Source: Arthrobacter sp. Y81 (GTDB lineage: Bacteria; Actinomycetota; Actinomycetes; Actinomycetales; Micrococcaceae). From it: a DNA stretch of 64,000 nt. Shown here piece after piece: positions 26,388 through 34,614 of this stretch; the stretch's first letter is position 1; each line of letters begins with the position of its first letter. A program made the position numbers and the translations under genes. The DNA is taken from contig NZ_PJIL01000008.1 of assembly GCF_002929335.1 (NCBI RefSeq), positions 171,753-235,752 on the forward strand. The letters are read 5' to 3'. The notes beneath the pieces are model-generated. The model made no database searches, was not told the DNA's origin, and worked only from the letters and a program-made list of their open reading frames with translations.

Positions 26388-27568
26388 GCGCGTCGATGAT
26401 CAAGTGGCTGGAGCGGCAGGCCGCGGTCCGCGATCGCAGGGGCCTGGTTCGCCGCCCGCTCGTCCGCGCGGCGGACGAAGAGTTCATCGACCTGGCCAGC
26501 AACGACTATCTGGGACTCGCCGCGGACCCTCGGGTCACCGGGGCCGCGGCGGCGGCCGTGCTGCAGTGGGGTGCGGGCGCCACGTCCTCGCGCCTGGTGG
26601 CCGGAACCACGCGGCTGCATCTGGACCTCGAGCAGGAACTGGCCATGCTGGCCGGGATGGAGACGGCGCTGGTGTTCTCCTCCGGCTATCTGGCCAACAT
26701 CGGCGTGATCACGGCGCTCGGGGGCCCCGGGACCCTGATCGTCGCGGACGAACACTGCCACGCCTCGATGATCGACGGATTCAGGCTCAGCCGCTCCCGC
26801 ACCGAATCGTTCACCCACAACAGCGTGGAGGAGGCCGGCCGGCTGCTTGCCGGCCGGCCGGAACCGCGCGCACTGATCGCCGTCGAATCCCTCTACAGCG
26901 TCCTGGGCGACGAAGCCCCGCTCGCCGCCCTGCTGGCCCTGGCCGAGGATCACGACGCCGTGCTGCTCATCGACGAAGCGCACAGCCTCGGCGTCACCGG
27001 CACCGGCACCTTCCAGGGCCGCGGCTCGGTGGCCGGGACAGACCTTGCCGGGCATCCGAACGTGATCGTGACGGCGACGCTGTCCAAGGCCTTGGGCAGC
27101 CAGGGCGGCGCGGTCCTGGGATCCCCCCTCCTGCGGGAACACCTCGTTAACCGGGCCCGGAGCTTCATCTTCGACACCGGCCTGGCGCCCGCCGCTGCCG
27201 CAGCGGCCCTCGCCGCAGTCCGGATCATCCGGGACGAGCCCTGGCGGGCGGGAGCCGTCCGTAGCAACGCTGCGGCGCTGGCCGCCGGGCTCGCCCCTGC
27301 CCTTGCGGCCAGCGGCACTGCCGTCGACCGGGCCGCCGTCGAGCAATCATCGGGGGCCGTCCAGTCCATTGCCATGCCGTCCGCCGAAGCAGCGCTGGCG
27401 GCTGCCGGTGCCGCACGTGCGTCCGGCGTCCGGGTTGGCTGCTTCCGCCCGCTGTCCGTTCCCGACGGAATTTCACGGCTGCGGCTCACCGCCCGCGCTA
27501 CCCTTACACCCGAGGAAATCGAAGACAGCTGCGCAGTGCTGCGCGGCATTTTGGAGGAACTTCCATGA
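26384..27568 (+). CDS. bioF: 8-amino-7-oxononanoate synthase
   Basis: A PLP enzyme of the alpha-oxoamine synthase family that condenses pimeloyl thioester with alanine. The 394-residue protein has ASNDYLGLA, a GAGATSSRLVAGTT substrate loop, HCHASMIDG, LLIDEAHSLGVTG and the PLP lysine in TLSKALGSQGGAVL. It overlaps bioA and bioD by four bases each. No gene for making pimeloyl-ACP (bioC/bioH or bioW) is in the window; the P450 at the end of the operon may fill that place. Confidence 0.96.
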   Translation: MSASMIKWLERQAAVRDRRGLVRRPLVRAADEEFIDLASNDYLGLAADPRVTGAAAAAVLQWGAGATSSRLVAGTTRLHLDLEQELAMLAGMETALVFSSGYLANIGVITALGGPGTLIVADEHCHASMIDGFRLSRSRTESFTHNSVEEAGRLLAGRPEPRALIAVESLYSVLGDEAPLAALLALAEDHDAVLLIDEAHSLGVTGTGTFQGRGSVAGTDLAGHPNVIVTATLSKALGSQGGAVLGSPLLREHLVNRARSFIFDTGLAPAAAAAALAAVRIIRDEPWRAGAVRSNAAALAAGLAPALAASGTAVDRAAVEQSSGAVQSIAMPSAEAALAAAGAARASGVRVGCFRPLSVPDGISRLRLTARATLTPEEIEDSCAVLRGILEELP

Positions 27569-28242
27569 ACCTGCCCGGCATCATCCTGGTCACCGGAACG
27601 GACACCGGCGTCGGTAAAACGATGACGACGGCGGCCCTCGCCGCCGTCCTCCACGGAACGGGGCACAGCGTCGCAGTGTACAAACCGTGCCAGTCAGGAG
27701 CCGCCGACGGCGATTCCGACGCGGCCGAAATTGTCCGGCTCGCCGGGGCCGTGACAGCAGAAACCGGGATCGTCCTGCAGCAACCCCTGGCGCCCGTCGC
27801 GGCGGCCGCCGTCGAACGAACACCGCTCCCCAGCGTGGCTGCCCACGCCGCGAAGGTCCGCGCGCTGGCCGCGTCCCACGACCACGTCCTGGTTGAGGGC
27901 GCAGGCGGCCTGCTGGTGGAACTGGATTCCGACGGCGGCACCCTGGCGGACCTCGGATCGCTCCTGGCAGCCGCGTTCGTGCTCGTCGCGCGGCCTGCCC
28001 TCGGCACCCTGAACCACACGGCCCTGACCCTCGAGGCGCTGGACGCCCGGGACCTGCAGGTCGTTGGGGTGGTGCTCGGAAGCTGGCCGCCCTTTCCGGA
28101 TGTTGTGCACCACAGCAACCGGCAGGTGCTCGGATCGCTGCGGGTGCCCTTCCTCGGCGCCCTTCCCGAGCAGGCCTCGGGACTGTCCCCGGCGGATTTC
28201 CGCGCCGGCGCAGCTGCCTGGCTGAACGGCCTGCCCGCATGA
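27565..28242 (+). CDS. bioD: Dethiobiotin synthetase
   Basis: An ATP-dependent carboxylase that closes the ureido ring of dethiobiotin. The 225-residue protein has the P-loop TGTDTGVGKT at residues 9-18, the KPCQSG segment, VLVEGAGGLLVEL and a GTLNHTALTLEAL segment. It carries out the last step before BioB. It overlaps bioF upstream and the P450 gene downstream by ATGA. Confidence 0.96.
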   Translation: MNLPGIILVTGTDTGVGKTMTTAALAAVLHGTGHSVAVYKPCQSGAADGDSDAAEIVRLAGAVTAETGIVLQQPLAPVAAAAVERTPLPSVAAHAAKVRALAASHDHVLVEGAGGLLVELDSDGGTLADLGSLLAAAFVLVARPALGTLNHTALTLEALDARDLQVVGVVLGSWPPFPDVVHHSNRQVLGSLRVPFLGALPEQASGLSPADFRAGAAAWLNGLPA

Positions 28243-29435
28243 ACGCGGCGATGATGACCGCCCGCCCCGCGGAGACGCCGGTGCCGGCGGGACCGGCAGT
28301 GACGGAGGCCCCGGGACAGACTGCCGGCGCCGGCCAGGCGCGGTGCCCGTACCTCGTGGTGCGTGACCCGGACGCGGTCCGTGAGGTGCTGCACCGTCCT
28401 GCCGACTTCAGCCCCGGCAATGCCCTGGTCGCGGTCACGCCACTGGAAGGACCGGCCCTGCGAGTGCTGCAGCGCGTGGGCTTTGCGTTGCCGCCTGTGC
28501 TGGCGAGCAACGACACGGCCACGCACGCCGGGATCCGCAAGGTCGTGGCGGGCTATTTCACCCCCGCCACAGTCGCCGCCATGGAGCCGCGGATCCGGGA
28601 ACTGGCCCGGGAAGCAGCACGGAACGCTGCGGACCGGCTCGACTCCTCCGGCCACGTGGACCTCGTGCACACGGTCGCGGCGTTTCCACCGGCAGTCGTC
28701 ATGCTCGAACTCCTCGGACTGCCCGTCCGGGATCTTGCGGACCTCAAGCGGTGGGGCCTTGACTCCATGGAGCTGTTCTGGGGCTGGCCCGACGAGGACC
28801 GGCAACTCGAACTGGCCCACAGCGCCGCAGGCTTCTACGTCTGGCTGCGGAAGCTCGTTCAGGAATCCCTGACGGCCCCCGGACGCAACCTGTTCAAATC
28901 CCTGGCCGACCACGGGCTGTCCACGCCGGAGATGTGCTCGCTGGGCTACTTCCTGCTGATCGCCGGACAGGAAACCACCACCCAGCTGATCAGCACCACC
29001 CTGTTCCGGCTCCTCGAAGGATCCGCGCCCGTCGGCTGGAACGAGGCCGCCACCGAAACAGGCTCCAGGACCATGGTCCGGCACGTACTCACCACCGAAT
29101 CGTCCGTCCCCACCTGGCGCCGCGTGGCAGCCCACGACACCAACCTCGGTGACGCCCCGATCCCTGCCGGCGCCGAAATCCTCCTCGAACTGAGCGGCAA
29201 TCCCATTACTTCACCCGACGGGAACGGACAATCAACGGCCTACGGCCTGGTGTTCGGCTCCGGCATCCACCGGTGCCTCGGGGCCAAGCTCGCGGAACTG
29301 GAGGCAGCCGTCACCATCCAGGAAACCGCTGCAGCACTGCCCGGAATCCGGCTGCGGGACCACAAGCCCGAACGGATCCGGCTGCTGTCCTTCCAGGCCC
29401 CGCGGACAGTCACGGTGACGGACAGGCCACGTTGA
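28239..29435 (+). CDS. Cytochrome P450 of the biotin operon, ExxR motif altered
   Basis: A 398-residue soluble P450. The haem loop FGSGIHRCLGAKLAELE (Cys near residue 348) and the I-helix LLIAGQETTTQL are clear. In the K-helix, where ExxR is nearly universal, an ungapped comparison running back from RRVA/IPAG places HVLT (in MVRHVLTTESSV), so the Glu-Arg pair seems lost. Translational coupling to bioD suggests a role in biotin precursor supply, like Bacillus BioI (CYP107H1), which cleaves acyl-ACP to pimeloyl-ACP. No ferredoxin or reductase gene is adjacent. The fold is certain; the BioI-like role is inferred. Confidence 0.85.
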   Translation: MNAAMMTARPAETPVPAGPAVTEAPGQTAGAGQARCPYLVVRDPDAVREVLHRPADFSPGNALVAVTPLEGPALRVLQRVGFALPPVLASNDTATHAGIRKVVAGYFTPATVAAMEPRIRELAREAARNAADRLDSSGHVDLVHTVAAFPPAVVMLELLGLPVRDLADLKRWGLDSMELFWGWPDEDRQLELAHSAAGFYVWLRKLVQESLTAPGRNLFKSLADHGLSTPEMCSLGYFLLIAGQETTTQLISTTLFRLLEGSAPVGWNEAATETGSRTMVRHVLTTESSVPTWRRVAAHDTNLGDAPIPAGAEILLELSGNPITSPDGNGQSTAYGLVFGSGIHRCLGAKLAELEAAVTIQETAAALPGIRLRDHKPERIRLLSFQAPRTVTVTDRPR

Positions 29436-29442
29436 GCCCCCC

Positions 29443-30915
29443 CTAGGCTGTGATCCGGCCGGCGTAATCTGCAATTCGGTGTGCCTCGATTGTTGACGGG
29501 TCGTCAATAGCGTCCCGGCTGCCATCCAGGTCGCGGCCGATCGTTTCCGGGGTGAAGAACGTGGCGACGATGGTGATGGCGGTCAGCAGAGCGAGGTATC
29601 CGGCTATCGGCAGCCATGCTCCCAGTCCGGCTTCAGCGGCGTCGGGTCCGCCGTTGGACGCAACGACCAGGGAGATGATCCAGGCACCGATGAGAGGCGC
29701 GACGCCTCCTGAGATAACGGCGGAGATCTCGCGTGCGACGGAGACTCCGAGGTACCGCTGGCGGGAGCCGAAGAGTTCGGACATAAAGGCGCACTGCGAG
29801 CCGAACATGCCCCAGGTGCCGATTCCGAGGCCGAGGGAGAGAACCACAATGGTCAGGATGGTATCTCCGAGGCTCAGGACGTACCAGATGGGAAACGCAG
29901 CGATGAGCTGGAATACGGCGAATCCGCGGTAGGTCTTGACCCGTCCGAAGTGGTCGGAGAGCTTGCCGGCGATGGGGACAACAATGGCGCCCAGGCTGGC
30001 GGCGAAGACCAAGGACAAGGCGCCGATGGGTCCCGTCACTCCTACTGCCGCGCTGGTGACGTAGCCGATGGCGAGGGCCTGGTACATGGAGGATGAGCCA
30101 TTTTCCGCAAGCCGCAGCCCGATGCCGCGCAGGAGTGTCCTGTGGGAAGTTTTGACCAGTGTGCGGAGTGGCTTCTCCACGATCATTTCGTGGGCCTCAA
30201 GCGTGGAGAAGGTCGGCGATTCCTTGAGCTTCAGGCGGATAAAGATGGCGACAAACAGAATGACCACGCTCGCAAGGAACGGAATCCGCCACAGCCAGGT
30301 GTCGGTGATCCTGACAGCCTGGTTGGCATTGAGCAGGACGAAGTACACCAGGGCAGCGGTGACCGTTCCGACCTGCACGCCCAGGAACGGAAGGGAGGCG
30401 TAGAACCCGCGCTCCTTCCGGGGAGCGTACTCGGTCATGAGAATCGACGCTCCGGCCATCTCCGCGCCTGCACCGAGCCCCTGAAGAAGCCGGAGCGCGA
30501 TAAGCAGGATCGGGGCGATGATCCCCACTCCCCCGCCGTACCAGTCGCCGGCGGACCCGTTATAGGTCGGGAGGACGCCGATGAGGGTGCTGGCGCCGCC
30601 CATCAGTGTGACGGTGGCAAGGAGCACGAACTTCCGTCCGACCCGGTCCCCGAGGCGGCCGAAGATGATTCCACCGAGTGGGCGTACCGCGAACCCGAGG
30701 AAATACGTGCCGAAGCTAAGGATCAGCCCTGTTGACGGGTTGCTGCCGGGGAAGAAGAGCGGGCCGAAGACGAGCGCAGAAGCCAGGCTGTAGAGGGCAA
30801 AGTCGTAGTACTCGAGGGCGCTGCCCAAGGAACTTGCCCAGGCTGCACGGAGCAGATCTGTACGGGTCACCGGCGTGCCACCAGCGGGGGCGTTGGCGTC
30901 GTCGTAGATTGACAC
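29443..30915 (-). CDS. MFS transporter, metabolite:H+ symporter family
   Basis: A 490-residue transporter with about twelve hydrophobic segments. The motif GRLGDRVGRK between TM2 and TM3 and the RLLQGLGAGAEMAGA segment place it in the MHS group (shikimate, ProP, KgtP-like) that imports organic acids or zwitterions with protons. It starts 6 bases after the KDPG aldolase stop, so it is the last gene of the minus-strand sugar-acid operon and may take up a sugar acid. Its 3' end is only 7 bases from the convergent P450 gene, leaving no room for a separate terminator. Confidence 0.9.
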   Translation of the reverse strand: MSIYDDANAPAGGTPVTRTDLLRAAWASSLGSALEYYDFALYSLASALVFGPLFFPGSNPSTGLILSFGTYFLGFAVRPLGGIIFGRLGDRVGRKFVLLATVTLMGGASTLIGVLPTYNGSAGDWYGGGVGIIAPILLIALRLLQGLGAGAEMAGASILMTEYAPRKERGFYASLPFLGVQVGTVTAALVYFVLLNANQAVRITDTWLWRIPFLASVVILFVAIFIRLKLKESPTFSTLEAHEMIVEKPLRTLVKTSHRTLLRGIGLRLAENGSSSMYQALAIGYVTSAAVGVTGPIGALSLVFAASLGAIVVPIAGKLSDHFGRVKTYRGFAVFQLIAAFPIWYVLSLGDTILTIVVLSLGLGIGTWGMFGSQCAFMSELFGSRQRYLGVSVAREISAVISGGVAPLIGAWIISLVVASNGGPDAAEAGLGAWLPIAGYLALLTAITIVATFFTPETIGRDLDGSRDAIDDPSTIEAHRIADYAGRITA

Positions 30916-30921
30916 TATGAA

Positions 30922-31608
30922 TTACCTATCGTGAATGGCAAGGTCTCTTGCCGGGCGGGCTGACTGATAGAGGAGTTCTGCGGCGGAGACGGTGACTGAG
31001 GCAAGCAGTTCACGGACGGCTGCGGACCCCGCGTCGGAGGAGAAGTCCGAACTCAGGCCAACGACGCTGACACCTGCCGACAGGTAGTCCCGGGCGCTGG
31101 CCGCTTTCATGCCGCCCGTGGCGATGAACTGCATGTCGGGGAAGGGGCCTTTCATGGCTGTGACCCACCCGGGGCCGAGAAGGGAAGCAGGAAACGCCTT
31201 GAGCCAGGTGAGGCCAAAGGCCTTGGCACGGAGAATTTCACTGGGGGTGGCCACGCCGGGGAGGTGCGGAATGCCGCGCCGGATGCTTTCCCGGATGACG
31301 CCATCATCCAGGCCCGGAGAAACTGTAAATGACGCATTGGCCGACTCTGCCGCGTCCAGTTGCTCGATTCTGATGATGGTGCCTGCGCCGACCGCAACAC
31401 CTCGTTCTGAGGCGGCGCCGGCCACGGCGGCCAGCGTCCTGACGGCGTCCGGGGTTTCGATGGTGACTTCGACGTGCTGGACGCCAGCGTCCCAGGCCCT
31501 CGTGGCGGACCGCACCGCTTCCCCGGGGGTAAGGCCGCGGAGCACGGCGATGACGGGGACCCGGAAGAAGCCGTCATCGAACCAGTCATTGAGCAATGTG
31601 TGTACCAA
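30922..31608 (-). CDS. KDPG/KHG aldolase
   Basis: A class I aldolase of 228 residues that splits 2-keto-3-deoxy-6-phosphogluconate to pyruvate and glyceraldehyde-3-phosphate. It shows PVIAVLRG, VEVTIETPDAV with the catalytic Glu, AVGAGTI, PGVATPSEIL, the Schiff-base lysine in WLKAFPASLLGP and FIATGGM. The frame stays open far upstream, but family similarity begins near 31600; a TTG at 31608 (sequence LVHTLLNDWF) is the best start, since no ATG or GTG is in reach. It follows the kinase gene by 53 bases and precedes the MFS gene by 6. Confidence 0.93.
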   Translation of the reverse strand: MVHTLLNDWFDDGFFRVPVIAVLRGLTPGEAVRSATRAWDAGVQHVEVTIETPDAVRTLAAVAGAASERGVAVGAGTIIRIEQLDAAESANASFTVSPGLDDGVIRESIRRGIPHLPGVATPSEILRAKAFGLTWLKAFPASLLGPGWVTAMKGPFPDMQFIATGGMKAASARDYLSAGVSVVGLSSDFSSDAGSAAVRELLASVTVSAAELLYQSARPARDLAIHDR

Positions 31609-31661
31609 GGTGTTCTCTTTCAGGGGTTGTGCCGCGGGTCGGTGTTCTGCAGATAGTGCTG

Positions 31662-32624
31662 TCAGCTGTACGCCGCCCGGTGGTTGCCGTGTTCGTAGAC
31701 GCGTGGTTTGGTGCCGTGTCCGGGGCGGAAGTCGGCTCGCGTCCCCAGTGTCCAAGCGGCAAATGAGTGGCCCAGGGCGAGCCGGTCCGCGGGCTTGTCT
31801 CCGCGAAGCAGCCCGGCAAGGAAGCCGGCCGCGAACGCATCGCCCGCGCCGACAGGCTCGACCACGTCGACGCGGTGGGCGGGCATCCGGTGGACACGTT
31901 CCTCGCGGTTTTCTTCCCGGACGAACTCCACTGCTTCCGTTGCCGAGTCCTTGATTACCAGGTGCCGCGGGCCGGGCAGGAGATCCGATACCTGTTCCGC
32001 CGCAGTGCAGCCCCACAACGTTTCAGCTTCATCCAGGCCCACGAGGACGACGGAGGACATGCCGGCCAGCTCCAGAAGTCGCGGGCCCGCAACGTCAGCA
32101 CTCCATAACGCGGGTCGGTAGTTGACGTCGAAGGAGACCTTGTATCCCTTCGCCTGTGCCTCCACGAGAAGATGCTCTGCCAGCGCCGAGCAGCCGGCTG
32201 ACAGCGCGGCGTTGATGCCGCTGGTATGGATCCAGCCGGTTTGTTCCAGTTGCCAGGCGTCGGAATCGGCCGGCGCCATGCGGGAGGCCGCGGACCCGGC
32301 CCGGTAGTACAGCGTCCTGGCTCCGTGGCCCAGATCCGGCTCCTTGAAATACACTCCGGTGGGGCATGTACTGTCACGGGTGACGAAGCTGACGTCCACT
32401 CCGCGGGCGGCCAGGCCTCCCAGGATGCGTTGGCCGAACGGGTCCTCGCCGACGCGGCTGGCCCAGCCGGTCCGGTAGCCGAATTCGGCCAGATGGGCCG
32501 CGACGTTGGATTCGGCTCCCCCGAAGCCCAGCAGGCATTCATCAGCCTCGCTGAGTGACTCGGACCTGGCGGGGGTGACCACAGCCATGGTTTCACCAAC
32601 GCAGAGCACGTCCAGGAAGGTCAT
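31662..32624 (-). CDS. kdgK: 2-keto-3-deoxygluconate kinase (PfkB family)
   Basis: A 320-residue ribokinase-fold sugar kinase. It has the N-terminal LCVGETMAVVTP, the FGGAESNVAAHLAEFG substrate motif and the C-terminal PfkB signature PVGAGDAFAAGFLAGLL with the catalytic Asp. Together with the KDPG aldolase next to it, the most likely substrate is 2-keto-3-deoxygluconate. The ATG overlaps the permease stop by four bases. An alternative is a kinase for a related keto-deoxy sugar acid. Confidence 0.9.
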   Translation of the reverse strand: MTFLDVLCVGETMAVVTPARSESLSEADECLLGFGGAESNVAAHLAEFGYRTGWASRVGEDPFGQRILGGLAARGVDVSFVTRDSTCPTGVYFKEPDLGHGARTLYYRAGSAASRMAPADSDAWQLEQTGWIHTSGINAALSAGCSALAEHLLVEAQAKGYKVSFDVNYRPALWSADVAGPRLLELAGMSSVVLVGLDEAETLWGCTAAEQVSDLLPGPRHLVIKDSATEAVEFVREENREERVHRMPAHRVDVVEPVGAGDAFAAGFLAGLLRGDKPADRLALGHSFAAWTLGTRADFRPGHGTKPRVYEHGNHRAAYS

Positions 32625-33529
32625 TTCACGGCTCCTGCAGTGAGGCCGCTGACAAAGAACCTGCCCAGGACAAGGTAGAGCAGGACGGTTGGCGCGGCGA
32701 CGAGCACTGCACCGGCCATCAGCTCGGAGTAGTCAACGGTGGTGGTTCCAATGAGGTTGTTCAGGGTCACAGTGGCGGGCCACGCTGCCGGCGAGGCCAG
32801 GATGAAGCCGAACAGGAAGTCGTTCCAGATGTTGGTGCACTGGAAGATTCCCGCGACGACGAAGCCCGGCACGGAGAGCGGGAGCATCACCCGGATGTAG
32901 GTCTTCCAGATCCCTGCCCCGTCGATGGAGGCAGCCTCGATGATGGCGCTGGGGATGCCCTCGTAGTAGTTGCGGAAGATCAGGGTGGTGATCGGGATGC
33001 CGTAGATGATGTGGACCAGGATCAGGCCGATGATGCTTCCTTGGAGATGCAGCATGTTCAGGAACTGGAAGACGGGGATGATCACGGCCTGGAATGGGAT
33101 GAACATGCCCACGAGCAGAACCGTGAAGAGGGCGTTGGATCCCCGGAACGGGAACTTGGACAGGACGTAGCCGTTGATCGAGCCCAGAAGGCAGGAGATC
33201 AGTGCAGCAGGGACAGTGATCTGCAAAGAATTCACGAGCGACCCATGAAGCTTTGTCCAGGCGCCTTTGAAGGCATCAAGGCTCGGTGCATCCGGGAAGG
33301 CGAGGAAGAAGTTCGGCGCCCCGGTGCTTCCTGAAAGTGCCGTGGTGATGATGACGTAGACAGGCACGAGCATGCCGAGCGTCGCGAGGGTACAGAAAGC
33401 CAGGACAATCCAGCCGCCCGGGGTCTTGGGGATGCTCCAGGAGCGCGGCTTGGGGGCCAGCTTGCCGGGGCGCCGGCGTGGTGCCTGGGCTGTTCGGGAC
33501 GGTGTCGGTTCGAGTGTTTCGACGGCCAT
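32621..33529 (-). CDS. Sugar ABC transporter permease (MalG/CUT1 type)
   Basis: A 302-residue inner-membrane permease with six expected membrane segments. A charged Pro/Arg-rich N-terminal tail precedes TM1 (GGWIVLAFCTLATLGMLVPV). The EAA loop that contacts the ATPase is present as IIEAASIDGAGIWKTYIRVMLP. The ATG at 33529 is 2 bases after the stop of the partner permease; the longer open frame upstream lies inside that gene. It pairs with the MalF-type permease. No ATPase is encoded, so a shared MsiK-type ATPase elsewhere is expected. Confidence 0.93.
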   Translation of the reverse strand: MAVETLEPTPSRTAQAPRRRPGKLAPKPRSWSIPKTPGGWIVLAFCTLATLGMLVPVYVIITTALSGSTGAPNFFLAFPDAPSLDAFKGAWTKLHGSLVNSLQITVPAALISCLLGSINGYVLSKFPFRGSNALFTVLLVGMFIPFQAVIIPVFQFLNMLHLQGSIIGLILVHIIYGIPITTLIFRNYYEGIPSAIIEAASIDGAGIWKTYIRVMLPLSVPGFVVAGIFQCTNIWNDFLFGFILASPAAWPATVTLNNLIGTTTVDYSELMAGAVLVAAPTVLLYLVLGRFFVSGLTAGAVK

Positions 33530-33531
33530 TT

Positions 33532-34533
33532 CTATGCCTTTCGCTCTTTCCGGTATCCGCGTACGAGGTAGGGGACGATCACCACGAGGGTCAGCAGGAG
33601 CAGGATGATCGCCATTGCCGAGGCTTTGTCGTAACGGCTGGTGAGGTAGTTGTAGATGTAAATGCCGGGCACGTCGGTGACGAATCCGGGGCCGGAGCCT
33701 GACATGGCGACGACGAGGTCGAAGATTTTCAGGGCCACGTGAAGCAGGAGTACAAAACAGGTGATGGTGGAGGGCCATAGCTGGGGAAGCACGATGTAGC
33801 GGAGGCGCTGCCACACGTTTGCTCCATCAACGTTTGCGGCTTCGAGGTGTTCTTCCGGGATGGAGGCCAGCCCGGCAAGGTACATGGCCATGGCGAAGCC
33901 GACGAGCTGCCATGCGGCCGCGAAGATAATGGGCAGCAGCGCCACCGGAATACCGAACTGGACTTTGAGGAAGTCCGTTCCTGAGGGGTGGTTCAGGGCT
34001 CCGAGGATCGTGGTGTCGGTGGTCCATCCCGGAGGATTCTCGATTCCCATGCTCCGCAGGATTTCGTTGACTCCGGTGGAGGGAGCAAAGATCCAGCGCC
34101 AGGCAACACCGGTGACGATGAAGGACAGCGCGTACGGCAGGAGGAAGACTGTCCGGAACAGGCCCTTGCCGACCGAGACGTGGTGGATGAACAAGGCGGC
34201 GATCAGTCCGCCGAGGATGGCCAGGACCAGGAAGATGATCGTGAAAATCACCACATTGCGGATATCTGCCTGGAACCGCTGTTCCTGGACGATTTCGGCG
34301 TAGGTCCCTCCGAACGGCTGGCGCAGTGTCAGGTTCGGGCTGGTTCCGATCTTCCAGTTCGACAGGGAGATGTAGACCGTGATGCCGATGAAGACGTAGA
34401 CGAAGAGGAAGCTGACGAGCAGGCTGGGTGCGAAGATCCAGGCCGCCCGGCGGGATGTCTTGACGTTGTGGGGCACTTGCTTCTTCGGCCGGGGGCCGGG
34501 CGGTGCCGGTGGCAGAGCTGTTGAGGTTGTCAT
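33532..34533 (-). CDS. Sugar ABC transporter permease (MalF/CUT1 type)
   Basis: A 333-residue permease with six or more hydrophobic segments, the first at about residues 31-54 after a Pro/Lys-rich cytoplasmic tail. The EAA loop is HLEAANVDGANVWQRLRYIVLP. It forms the channel with the MalG-type protein encoded 2 bases downstream. It is separated from the binding-protein gene by 81 bases that contain a strong stem-loop, which would lower its expression relative to the binding protein. Confidence 0.93.
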   Translation of the reverse strand: MTTSTALPPAPPGPRPKKQVPHNVKTSRRAAWIFAPSLLVSFLFVYVFIGITVYISLSNWKIGTSPNLTLRQPFGGTYAEIVQEQRFQADIRNVVIFTIIFLVLAILGGLIAALFIHHVSVGKGLFRTVFLLPYALSFIVTGVAWRWIFAPSTGVNEILRSMGIENPPGWTTDTTILGALNHPSGTDFLKVQFGIPVALLPIIFAAAWQLVGFAMAMYLAGLASIPEEHLEAANVDGANVWQRLRYIVLPQLWPSTITCFVLLLHVALKIFDLVVAMSGSGPGFVTDVPGIYIYNYLTSRYDKASAMAIILLLLTLVVIVPYLVRGYRKERKA

Positions 34534-34555
34534 GAGTGAACTGTTTCCTGTCCGG

Positions 34556-34587
34556 GGGTGTGGCTGCAGTGACCTGCAGCCACACCC
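34556..34587 (-). promoter_or_regulatory. Intercistronic stem-loop between binding protein and permease
   Basis: A perfect 14-bp stem (arms 34556-34569 and 34574-34587) with a 4-base loop. On the transcribed strand no T-run follows, so it is not a standard terminator. It more likely blocks 3' exonucleases or partly attenuates, giving more binding protein than permease, as known for maltose-type operons. Confidence 0.7.
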
Positions 34588-34614
34588 TTTCCGACTTGGT
34601 TGGCTGACCGGCTG

